The notes beneath the pieces are model-generated. The model had not been told where the DNA came from, searched no databases, and saw nothing but the letters and a program-made list of their open reading frames with translations. From positions 3,100,001 through 3,164,000 of the forward strand of contig NZ_CP047318.1 in the NCBI RefSeq assembly GCF_009857135.1: a stretch of 64,000 nt of DNA. The letters run 5' to 3'. Position 1 is the first letter of the stretch. The number at the start of each line of letters is the position of its first letter. The DNA is from Streptomyces sp. HM190 (GTDB lineage: Bacteria > Actinomycetota > Actinomycetes > Streptomycetales > Streptomycetaceae). The position numbers and the translations under genes are program-made. This document shows, in pieces, positions 25,451 through 32,273 of this stretch.

Positions 25451-25482
25451 GTGGGGGGACTCCTTCCAGTTGCAGGCTGTTA

Positions 25483-25496
25483 TGGGAGCGCTCCCA
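25483..25496. promoter_or_regulatory. CebR box (cello-oligosaccharide repressor site)
   Basis: TGGGAGCGCTCCCA is a perfect 14-bp palindrome, 33 nt upstream of the LPMO start codon. It equals the published consensus for CebR, the LacI-family repressor of cellulose-utilisation genes in Streptomyces, released by cellobiose or cellotriose. CebR itself is not in this window. Between here and 25921 I see no gene I can support, only GC-rich sequence with spurious ORFs. Confidence 0.85.
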
Positions 25497-25921
25497 GCGT
25501 TGGGGCTTCCGAGTGAGATGTCAATGAGCGAAACAGAGTTGATTGCGGAGGTGGGCGGGGAGCAGCGCATCTGCCGTGAGGCCGGGGTCAGAACCGTGTC
25601 AGCAGGTCAGGGCGGGGTTGACGGGGTTTCAGGTGCGTTCGTTCGGCCGTTGCCGAGGCGGCGCGGCGCTTCTCCTCGCCTTCGGTCGGACCGGGGGCCG
25701 AGCCGCTTCCGGACGTGCCGGGAGCGGTGGAAGCCGTCGATGTGGTCGAACGCGCGAGAGGCCTGCAGCCGGGGCCGGCCTGTCCACCACCGCCGCCCCC
25801 GCCCGGAGGGCAGCGGCAGCCGTCGCCGCCCCGCCGTCCACTCGGGCAGAGGCACCCACCCGCGTCCTGAATCAGCCCGAGCGGAACATCCGGCACCGAC
25901 GACCGGCACGGCGGCGGCGCG

Positions 25922-26422
25922 CTAACCGCGCCGCTTCGGCGGCCTCGCCACCGCCAGCCGCCGCATCAGCGCCAGCCACCCCGGTACGTCGATCTCCACC
26001 AGCACGGTCTTGCCGGGTGGCGTCCGCTCCCGCACCTCCCAGCGGTCGGCCAGCGCCTCGACGAGCGCCATCCCCCGCCCCGACTCGTCCAGCGGTCCGG
26101 CGGCGCGCACGGCACCGGGGCCCGGCGGGCGGCCGTCGCCCCGGGTGTCGGTGACCTCGATGCGGAGCGAGCCGGTGGGCAGGGACAGTCTCAGCTCGAA
26201 GTCCCGGCCGGGCACACGGCCGTGCGTCACCGCGTTCGCCGCGAGTTCCGCGACGACGACGGCCGTACGCTCGGAGACGTCGGAGCCGTAGGCGATACCC
26301 CAGGCGTTCAACTGGACCAGCGCCGTACGTCTCGCGAGACGGGCGCCGAGCGGGGTGGAGCTGAAGCGGCGCGTGAACGACTCGGCCATGGCGGTGCGTT
26401 GGGCAGCGGGCGGTGCGGTCAT
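25922..26422 (-). CDS. ATP-binding protein of the anti-sigma (RsbW-like) family
   Basis: 166 residues from ATG 26422; an in-frame TTG at 26431 is less likely. The HATPase_c_2 fold is recognisable: N box VAELAANAVTHGRVPGRDF, G1 box VTDTRGDGRPP, and G2 box LDESGRGMALVEALADRWEV. These GHKL-ATPases bind ATP and either phosphorylate anti-anti-sigma factors or modulate regulators. It lies divergent from an XRE/DUF5753 regulator followed by DUF397. This trio is very common in Streptomyces (family knowledge), where it affects development and antibiotic production. The stop codon falls in the loop of a small 8-bp hairpin (25914-25934). Confidence 0.85.
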   Translation of the reverse strand: MTAPPAAQRTAMAESFTRRFSSTPLGARLARRTALVQLNAWGIAYGSDVSERTAVVVAELAANAVTHGRVPGRDFELRLSLPTGSLRIEVTDTRGDGRPPGPGAVRAAGPLDESGRGMALVEALADRWEVRERTPPGKTVLVEIDVPGWLALMRRLAVARPPKRRG

Positions 26423-26589
26423 GCCCCACAATCTGGCCGCGGCGGGGCCCGTTTGGCCACCGGAACGCCGCGTACGCTCACGCGGCGTACACGGTCACTG
26501 ACTGGACAGTACCGGTGACGTGCCGTGACCATGGCCGTTGAGCGGTGTGGTCCGGTGTGGTGCGTGGGCGGGTGCGCGGGAGGTGGCCG

Positions 26590-27441
26590 ATGGGGGCCGA
26601 CAGCAGCGACATGACGACGATCGGCGCGGGTGGTGAACCCGAGGCGTCCGACAGTCTCCGCACGTTCGGGGCGATGGTGCAGGCGCTCCGCGAGCACACC
26701 GGCCTCAGCCGCGAGGAACTGGCCGACACCATCGGCTACTCCAAGCACATGGTGGCGTCCGTGGAACTGGGCCGCCGCCTGCCGGACACGACCCTGGTGC
26801 AGGGCGTGGACCGGGCCCTCGGCAACACGGGCGCGCTGGTGCGGGCGGCCCAACACCTGGGGCGACAGCCGGGGTTGGCGGCGTGGTTCAGGAAGTGGGC
26901 GCGGCTGGAGGCGACGGCGATCACGTTGTACACGTACGAGTGCCGCATGATCCCTGGGCTGTTGCAGACGGAGGCGTACCTGCGAGCCATGGCCGTCGAC
27001 CAACTGCCGCCCATGGACGACCGCCAGATCGAGGAGCGGTGGGCAGCGCGAGCCGCGCGGCAACGGCTGCTGCACGAACGCCCGCACACCGCCTTCGGGT
27101 TCATCCTGGAAGAGCAGCTATTCGTTCGAAGCACCGGCGGTGCGGGGGTCACCCGGGGGCTCATCGATCACGTGCTGGAGATCTCCGAGTTGCGGAACGT
27201 CGAGATCCAGGTGATGCCCTTGGTGCAGGCGTCACACTCCGGCCTCGCTGGCCCGATGCAACTGCTGGAAACCCCGGAGGCCAAGTGGTTCGCTTACAAC
27301 GAGGGCCAAGAGAGCGGCCTCTTGATCACGGACCCGAAAGTGGTCAGCGTGCTCCAGAGGCGCTATGCCAGGATGCGTTCGCAGGCCCTCACCATGCGGG
27401 ACTCCGTGGGCTTGTTGAAGCGGATGCGAGGAGACCTATGA
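26590..27441 (+). CDS. XRE-family regulator with DUF5753 domain
   Basis: 283 residues from ATG 26590, chosen because GGGAGG lies 6 nt upstream. The N-terminal helix-turn-helix covers about residues 25-75 (LREHTGLSREELADTIGYSKHMVASVELGRRLPDTTLVQGVDRAL). Residues about 100-280 are DUF5753 (LYTYECRMIPGLLQTEAYLRAM, AARQRLLHE, FILEEQLFVR, VQVMPLVQASHSGLAGPMQLLE-type pattern). Such regulators usually pair with a DUF397 protein; here the DUF397 gene follows with an ATGA overlap. The target genes and signal are not visible. Confidence 0.9.
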   Translation: MGADSSDMTTIGAGGEPEASDSLRTFGAMVQALREHTGLSREELADTIGYSKHMVASVELGRRLPDTTLVQGVDRALGNTGALVRAAQHLGRQPGLAAWFRKWARLEATAITLYTYECRMIPGLLQTEAYLRAMAVDQLPPMDDRQIEERWAARAARQRLLHERPHTAFGFILEEQLFVRSTGGAGVTRGLIDHVLEISELRNVEIQVMPLVQASHSGLAGPMQLLETPEAKWFAYNEGQESGLLITDPKVVSVLQRRYARMRSQALTMRDSVGLLKRMRGDL

Positions 27442-27707
27442 GCACCCCCGAACTGTCCTGGTTCAAGAGCAGCCACAGCAGCAGCGCATCCGGTGACTGC
27501 GTCGAAGTCGCTCTCGCCTGGCACAAGTCGAGCTACAGCAGCGCATCCGGCGATGACTGCGTCGAGATAGCCGCCACCCCCCACACCATCCACATCCGCG
27601 ACTCCAAGAACCCCACCGGCCCCACCCTCACCCTCTCCCCCGCCGCCTGGACAGAATTCGTCTGCCACTCGGCCCAGCGCCGCGGCTCCGGCCGCACGCT
27701 CTCATAG
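27438..27707 (+). CDS. DUF397 protein with duplicated motif
   Basis: 89 residues from ATG 27438, overlapping the XRE stop. A normal DUF397 protein of about 60-65 residues has one W.KSS.S...GDCVEVA segment, then IRDSK.P.GP.L.....W..F. Here the segment occurs twice in tandem: WFKSSHSSSASGDCVEVALA (residues 8-27) and WHKSSYSSASGDDCVEIA (residues 28-45). The single C-terminal part (IHIRDSKNPTGPTLTLSPAAWTEFV) then follows. The duplication explains the extra length. DUF397 proteins are thought to modulate their XRE partner; how the doubled motif affects this is unknown. Confidence 0.88.
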   Translation: MSTPELSWFKSSHSSSASGDCVEVALAWHKSSYSSASGDDCVEIAATPHTIHIRDSKNPTGPTLTLSPAAWTEFVCHSAQRRGSGRTLS

Positions 27708-27728
27708 AAGTTTCGTTGGATCGGGGCC

Positions 27729-28085
27729 GTGAGTGAGCATGCCCACGGGCCCGGTGAGGGGCCGACGAAATCCGTGTCCGTGTCCGTCCACGAGGGCACC
27801 ATCGCGGCCGTCCGGACCAGGGTCGGCAAGCGCGGCATCTCCGCGTACGTGGAAGCCGCTGTGCAGCGTCAGATCGAGCGCGACCAGCTCGACGAACTCA
27901 TCGCCGCGAACGAGGAGCTGCACGGCCCGACCCCCCGTCACCGTCCTCACCTCCGACCTCGACGACCTCAAGCCGCTCTGCGGCAAGCAGGTCGGGGTCA
28001 GACAGGTCTGACGCGGGGGCCGGACCAGGGCCGCCCACGTACGCGACGCGGCCCCGCACCGCCGGTCAGCGTCTCAGGTCCATGA
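27729..28085 (+). CDS. Ribbon-helix-helix antitoxin, C-terminus altered by deletion
   Basis: GTG 27729 opens a frame of 118 codons. The first about 67 residues are a good antitoxin: KSVSVSVHEGTIAAVRTRVG then ISAYVEAAVQRQIERDQLDELIAANEELHGP, a ribbon-helix-helix DNA-binding fold with a helical extension. After HGP the frame becomes arginine/proline-rich nonsense, because a deletion has joined the antitoxin to the last codons of its PIN toxin in another frame (see 27931-28011). The DNA-binding part may still be expressed. No intact cognate toxin remains. Confidence 0.6.
   Translation: MSEHAHGPGEGPTKSVSVSVHEGTIAAVRTRVGKRGISAYVEAAVQRQIERDQLDELIAANEELHGPTPRHRPHLRPRRPQAALRQAGRGQTGLTRGPDQGRPRTRRGPAPPVSVSGP
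27931..28011 (+). pseudogene. C-terminal remnant of a PIN toxin fused out of frame to the antitoxin
   Basis: In the frame one base on from the antitoxin frame, 27931 to the TGA at 28009-28011 encodes PPVTVLTSDLDDLKPLCGKQVGVRQV, the characteristic last strand and tail of a VapC-like PIN toxin. It closely resembles the tail of the remnant at 165-407 (PVTVLTSDPEDL). Everything between the antitoxin residue HGP and toxin residue PVTVL is gone, about 110 codons judging by usual toxin size. No start codon is available for this piece. Confidence 0.75.
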
Positions 28086-28458
28086 CTCCGGCTCCGAGTC
28101 CCTCGTACACACCTGGTTCCACCGTGGCGATCAGCGCCCCTACCGGAAGAGTCCCGTTGGGCCTCGCCGCGTGAACGGCGGCCGCAGCGTCCTGGGCGAT
28201 TCCCGTTCGCCCCAGTTCGGCGACCGTCAGGGCCATGGCGTAGTCGTCGTCGACGGTGGAGAGCACGTCCACCAGGACACCCAGATGGTCGACCGTGCCC
28301 GCACGACGGCGCTCTGCTTCCAGAAGGCACAGGACAGGCACCCACAGACGGACATCGTCACTCGCCGCCGCGGCGTGGATGAGGCCGGAGACCTGCTTGT
28401 CACCACCCAGCGCCACGAGAGTCGGCGCGTCAAGAACGTAATGCTCGGTCTGGCTCAA
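28066..28458 (-). CDS. PIN-domain toxin of a toxin-antitoxin pair
   Basis: 130 residues from ATG 28458, overlapping the antitoxin stop by 4 nt. The N-terminus YVLDAPTLVALGGDKQVSGLI has the PIN Asp at about residue 10, LLEAERRRAG has the conserved Glu at about residue 47, and GRTGIAQDAAAAVHAAR carries a further Asp. The last strand (ALIATVEPGVYEGLGAGV) matches the xxTadP.xY pattern of Streptomyces PIN proteins. Such proteins are Mg-dependent RNases held inactive by the antitoxin. It is co-transcribed behind the antitoxin gene. Confidence 0.75.
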   Translation of the reverse strand: MSQTEHYVLDAPTLVALGGDKQVSGLIHAAAASDDVRLWVPVLCLLEAERRRAGTVDHLGVLVDVLSTVDDDYAMALTVAELGRTGIAQDAAAAVHAARPNGTLPVGALIATVEPGVYEGLGAGVMDLRR

Positions 28459-28736
28459 CGCGAGGACTCCACCTGCGCGAGAGCAGCCCGGTGGGCAGCC
28501 GAGGCCTCCCGCATTTTGCGGCGCATGGCGGCGGACTCCTCCTCGGACACCTCGTGCCCGAAGCGTTCGGCGAGCAGGGCCCGGGTGCGGTCGGCACGTT
28601 CCTTGATCTGCTCGGAAATCAGTGTCTGCGCAGCTATGTCCTGCATGAGGGCACGAAGACTGGTCCCCCGGGCCTCGGCCACGGCGGCGAGCTGGTCACG
28701 GACTTCGGCGGGCACGCGGATCATGACGTCGGACAC
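28455..28736 (-). CDS. Ribbon-helix-helix antitoxin for the adjacent PIN protein
   Basis: 93 residues from GTG 28736 (VSDVMIRVPAEVRDQLAAVAEARGTSLRALMQDIAAQTL...). The N-terminal strand and two helices are a ribbon-helix-helix domain, and the long charged C-terminal helix (RFGHEVSEEESAAMRRKMREASAAHRAAL) would wrap the toxin. The start is uncertain: GTG 28760 and ATG 28724 are in frame, and none has a Shine-Dalgarno sequence. TATACC about 6 nt before GTG 28736 suggests a leaderless transcript. The palindromic GTATACGTAACGTAC at about 28744-28758 could be the autoregulatory operator. Confidence 0.72.
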   Translation of the reverse strand: MSDVMIRVPAEVRDQLAAVAEARGTSLRALMQDIAAQTLISEQIKERADRTRALLAERFGHEVSEEESAAMRRKMREASAAHRAALAQVESSR

Positions 28737-28814
28737 GAGATCGGTATACGTAACGTACACGCCTGCTCGGCGGCGAGCCCGGCGCCGACCACTCTGCCGG
28801 GCTCGCCGCCGGAG

Positions 28815-29654
28815 CTACGCCGCGTGCTGCACGAACCGCTGCGCCGTCTGCGCGAGCAGCGCACGCCCGTCGCCCGCCCACAGCTCGTCGTTGAACAGCT
28901 CGACCTCGATGGGGCCCGTGTAGCCGGCGGCCTCCACGTATCCCTTCCACTCCCGCATGTCGATCGCGCCGTCACCGATCTGGCCGCGGCCGGTCAGCAC
29001 CCCCTGCGGCAGCGGGGTGATCCAGTCGGCGAGCTGGAACGTGTGGATGCGGCCGCCGGCGCCCGCGCGGGCGATCGCCGCGGGGGCCGTGTCGTCCCAC
29101 CAGATGTGGTACGTGTCCACGGTCACGCCGACCTGGTCCGCCGGGAAGCGCTCCGCGATGTCCAGGGCCTGCGAGAGCGTCGACACCACGCAGCGGTCCG
29201 AGGCGAACATGGGGTGCAGCGGCTCGATGGCGAGGCGGACCCCGTTCGACGCCGCGTACGGGCCCAGTTCGGCCAGGGCGTCCGCGATGCGTTCCCGCGC
29301 CCCGTGCAGGTCCTTGGAGCCCTGCGGGAGACCGCCCGAGACCAGCACGAGCGTGTCCGTGCCGAGGGTGGCCGCCTCGTCGATCGCCTTGCGGTTGTCG
29401 GCGAGGGCCGCCGCCCGCTCCGCCGGGTCGATCGCCGTGAAGAAGCCGCCCCGGCAGAGGGTCGTGACCGTCAGACCCGCGTCGCGGACCAGCTTGGCCG
29501 TCGCCTCCAGGCCGAACTCGGCCACCGGCTCGCGCCACAGGCCCACGCCGGGGACGCCCAGCTCCACGCAGCCGGCGACCAGTTCCGGCATCGACAGCTG
29601 CTTCACCGTCATCTGGTTGATGGAGAAGCGTTCCAGTCCGGTAGCGGTGCTCAC
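28815..29654 (-). CDS. Sugar phosphate isomerase/epimerase (TIM barrel)
   Basis: 279 residues from GTG 29654, overlapping the DUF993 stop by 4 nt; longer in-frame upstream sequence is the shadow of that gene. RFSINQMTVKQLSMPELVAGCVELGVPGVGLWREP, LAIEPLHPMFASDRCVVSTLSQALDIAERF, and GVTVDTYHIWWDD are typical of the AP-endonuclease-2-like xylose-isomerase fold with metal-binding Glu, Asp and His. It is the third gene of a catabolic operon after a Gfo/Idh dehydrogenase and a DUF993 aldolase-like protein. The likely job is isomerising a keto- or 2-keto-sugar intermediate; the substrate is unknown. Confidence 0.87.
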   Translation of the reverse strand: MSTATGLERFSINQMTVKQLSMPELVAGCVELGVPGVGLWREPVAEFGLEATAKLVRDAGLTVTTLCRGGFFTAIDPAERAAALADNRKAIDEAATLGTDTLVLVSGGLPQGSKDLHGARERIADALAELGPYAASNGVRLAIEPLHPMFASDRCVVSTLSQALDIAERFPADQVGVTVDTYHIWWDDTAPAAIARAGAGGRIHTFQLADWITPLPQGVLTGRGQIGDGAIDMREWKGYVEAAGYTGPIEVELFNDELWAGDGRALLAQTAQRFVQHAA

Positions 29655-30805
29655 TGGGCCACCCCGTACACCGACAGGAGGTTCTTCATGCGCGTCTCCG
29701 CCAGCGCCGGGTCCGGGAACAGGCCCAGGCCGTCGGCCAGTTCGTACGCCCGCGCGAAGTGCGGGAGGGAGCGGGCCGACTGGAGGCCGCCGACCATCGT
29801 GAAGTGCTCCTGGTGGCCCGAGAGCCACGCCAGGAACACCACGCCCGTCTTGTAGAAGCGGGTCGGGGTCTGGAAGAGGTGGCGGGAGAGTTCCACGGTC
29901 GGGTCCAGGAGTTCCCTGAAGCCCTTCACGTCGCCCGTGTCGAGGACGCGGACCGCCTCCGCCGCCAGCGGGCCCAGCGGGTCGAAGATGCCGAGGAGGG
30001 CGTGGCTGAAGCCCTGCTCGTCGCCCGCGATCAGCTCGGGGTAGTTGAAGTCGTCACCCGTGTAGCAGCGGACTCCGCCCGGGAGCCTGCGGCGGATGTC
30101 GATCTCCCGCTGGGCGTCCAGGAGCGAGACCTTGATGCCGTCGACCTTGTCCGGGTGGGCGGCGATGACCTCCAGGAAGGTGTCCGTGGCCGTGTCCAGG
30201 TCGGAGGAGCCCCAGTAGCTCTCCAGCGCCGGGTCGAACATGGGGCCGAGCCAGTGCAGCACGACCGGCTCGGCGGCCTGGCGCAGCAGGTGCCCGTAGA
30301 CCTCCAGGTAGTCCTCGGGGCCCCGCGCGGCGGCGGCCAGCGCACGCGAGGCCATCAGGATCGCCTGGGCGCCCGATTCCTCGACGACCGCCAGCTGCTC
30401 CTCGTACGCCGCGCGGATCTCGTCCAGGGACGCCGGCGCGGTCAGCTGGTCGGTGCCGACGCCGCACGCGATACGGCCGCCGACCGCCTTGGCCTCCTTG
30501 GCGCTGCGGCGGATCAGCTCCGCCGCGCCCGCCCAGTCCAGGCCCATGCCGCGCTGCGCGGTGTCCATCGCCTCGGCGACGCCGAGCCCGTGCGACCACA
30601 GGTGGCGGCGGAACGCGAGGGTCGCCTCCCAGTCGACGGCCGCGGGCGAGTCCGGGGACACGTCGGCGAAGGGGTCGGCGACGACGTGCGCCGCCGAGAA
30701 GACCGTGCGGGAGGTGAAGGGGGCGCCCGTCGTCAGGGCCAGCGGTTCGGTGCGGGGGGTGTAGGTCCTCAGCCCGCCCGCGCCGTCGGGGAGTCGGATG
30801 CTCAC
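29651..30805 (-). CDS. DUF993 family, dihydrodipicolinate-synthase-like aldolase
   Basis: 384 residues from GTG 30805 (SIRLPDGAGGLRTYTPRTEPL), overlapping the dehydrogenase stop by 4 nt. The sequence has a TIM-barrel DapA-like pattern (DWEATLAFRRHLWSHGLGVAEAMDTAQRGMGLDWAGAAELI, VVLHWLGPMFDPALESYWGSSD, VDGIKVSLLDAQREIDIRRRL with a central Lys, CYTGDDFNYPELI). DUF993 members accompany Gfo/Idh and sugar isomerase genes in actinobacteria. A retro-aldol or dehydratase step in sugar breakdown is plausible; no biochemistry can be claimed from sequence. Confidence 0.85.
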   Translation of the reverse strand: MSIRLPDGAGGLRTYTPRTEPLALTTGAPFTSRTVFSAAHVVADPFADVSPDSPAAVDWEATLAFRRHLWSHGLGVAEAMDTAQRGMGLDWAGAAELIRRSAKEAKAVGGRIACGVGTDQLTAPASLDEIRAAYEEQLAVVEESGAQAILMASRALAAAARGPEDYLEVYGHLLRQAAEPVVLHWLGPMFDPALESYWGSSDLDTATDTFLEVIAAHPDKVDGIKVSLLDAQREIDIRRRLPGGVRCYTGDDFNYPELIAGDEQGFSHALLGIFDPLGPLAAEAVRVLDTGDVKGFRELLDPTVELSRHLFQTPTRFYKTGVVFLAWLSGHQEHFTMVGGLQSARSLPHFARAYELADGLGLFPDPALAETRMKNLLSVYGVAQ

Positions 30806-31953
30806 AGCTGGATCTCCGGCACGTCGAGACGGCGGCCCTCCGCCGAGGACTTCAGGCCCAGCTCGGCGAGCTGGACACCGCGGGCGCCGGCCAGCAGGTC
30901 CCAGTGGTAGGGCGCGTCGGCGTACACGTGCTTGAGGAACAGCTCCCACTGCGCCTTGAAGCCGTTGTCGAACTCGGCGTTGTCGGGGATCTCCTGCCAC
31001 TGGTCGCGGAAGGAGTAGGTGGCGGGGATGTCGGGGTTCCACACCGGCTTCGGGGTGGCGCTGCGGTGCTGGACGCGGCAGTTGCGCAGGCCCGCGACCG
31101 CGGAGCCCTCGGTACCGTCGACCTGGAACTCCACCAGCTCGTCGCGGTTGACGCGGACGGCCCAGGAGGAGTTGATCTGGGCGATCGCGCCGCCGTCCAG
31201 CTCGAAGATCCCGTACGCGGCGTCGTCGGCGGTGGCGTCGTACGGCTTGTCCTGCTCGTCCCAGCGCTGCGGGATGTGGGTGGCGGTGAGCGCCTGCACG
31301 GACTTCACCCGTCCGAACAGCTCGTGCAGCACGTACTCCCAGTGCGGGAACATGTCGACGACGATGCCGCCGCCGTCCTCCGCGCGGTAGTTCCAGGACG
31401 GGCGCTGCGCCTCCTGCCAGTCGCCCTCGAAGACCCAGTAGCCGAACTCGCCGCGGACGGAGAGGATGCGGCCGAAGAAGCCGCCGTCGATGAGGCGCTT
31501 CAGCTTCAGCAGGCCGGGCAGGAACAGCTTGTCCTGGACGACGCCGTGCTTGATGCCGGCGGCATGGGCGAGGCGGGCCAGCTCCAGGGCACCCTCCAGG
31601 CCGGTGGCCGTGGGCTTCTCCGTGTAGATGTGCTTGCCGGCCGCGATCGCCTTCTTCAGGGCCTCCTCGCGGGCGGAGGTGACCTGGGCGTCGAAGTAGA
31701 TGTCCACCGTGTCGTCGGCGAGGACGGCGTCCACGTCCGTGGACCAGTGCTCCAGGCCGTGCTGTTCGGCCATCGCCCGGAGCGCGTGCTCACGGCGGCC
31801 GACGAGGACGGGCTCGGGCCACAGGACGGTGCCGTCGCCGAGGTCGAGTCCGCCCTGCTCGCGGAGGGCGAGGATGGAGCGGACGAGGTGCTGGCGGTAC
31901 CCCATGCGCCCGGTCACGCCGTTCATGGCGATCCGTACGGTCTTGCGTGTCAC
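30802..31953 (-). CDS. Gfo/Idh/MocA-family sugar dehydrogenase
   Basis: 383 residues from GTG 31953 with GAAGGGA upstream. The N-terminal Rossmann fold begins TVRIAMNGVTGRMGYRQHLVRSI (GxxGxxG), followed by the EKPTATG motif (EKP Lys is the usual catalytic/cofactor residue) and a C-terminal alpha/beta domain (GEFGYWVFEGDW, DMFPHWEYVLHELFG). It oxidises a hydroxyl of a sugar or inositol using NAD(P). It is the promoter-proximal gene of a three-gene operon and divergent from a LacI regulator, whose candidate operator lies at 32057-32070. Confidence 0.9.
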   Translation of the reverse strand: MTRKTVRIAMNGVTGRMGYRQHLVRSILALREQGGLDLGDGTVLWPEPVLVGRREHALRAMAEQHGLEHWSTDVDAVLADDTVDIYFDAQVTSAREEALKKAIAAGKHIYTEKPTATGLEGALELARLAHAAGIKHGVVQDKLFLPGLLKLKRLIDGGFFGRILSVRGEFGYWVFEGDWQEAQRPSWNYRAEDGGGIVVDMFPHWEYVLHELFGRVKSVQALTATHIPQRWDEQDKPYDATADDAAYGIFELDGGAIAQINSSWAVRVNRDELVEFQVDGTEGSAVAGLRNCRVQHRSATPKPVWNPDIPATYSFRDQWQEIPDNAEFDNGFKAQWELFLKHVYADAPYHWDLLAGARGVQLAELGLKSSAEGRRLDVPEIQL

Positions 31954-32056
31954 GGCCGATCCCTTCGTCTGTTTCTGCCTTGCTGACGTGTTCGTTCTGG
32001 TTCGTACGCGTCCGGCGCCGCGTACGCCCGGCGTCCCATGGAGAGGTGAGCGTGAC

Positions 32057-32070
32057 AGCAAGCGCTTTCT
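32057..32070. promoter_or_regulatory. LacI-type operator before the Gfo/Idh operon
   Basis: AGCAAGCGCTTTCT has the palindromic AAGCGCTT core of LacI-family sites. It is about 100 nt before the dehydrogenase start, directly beside TAGATA (minus strand), which could be the -10. A repressor there would block the operon. An 8-bp hairpin (CGTACGCG / CGCGTACG, 32003-32026) lies in the leader. The 320-bp divergent region holds no gene. Confidence 0.65.
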
Positions 32071-32163
32071 ATCTAGTGAGAAGCTAGCCTCTGAGCAGCG
32101 GTCGGGACAAGCCCGCAGGGGGGTTCGAGTTGTTCGAGGGGGCGAACAGTGATCGCGGCCGTA

Positions 32164-32182
32164 TGGTTCCCCGGACGAACCA
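32164..32182. promoter_or_regulatory. Possible second operator near the LacI gene
   Basis: TGGTTC at 32164-32169 and GAACCA at 32177-32182 form a 6-bp inverted repeat with a 7-bp spacer, about 95 nt before the LacI gene. It differs from the 32057 site, so it may bind another factor or none. Confidence 0.3.
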
Positions 32183-32273
32183 CGCCGCCCCGTCCAGGGC
32201 GCGTGCGGCCCACTGGACGAGCCACCCGGCTCACGACGACCCGAACGAGACGCTCACCGGAGGCGAGTAGACG

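Noticed and set aside
25588..25909. Small ORFs in the gap between the LPMO and the anti-sigma ATPase genes
   Set aside because: Low-complexity composition, several mutually overlapping frames and no ribosome binding sites.
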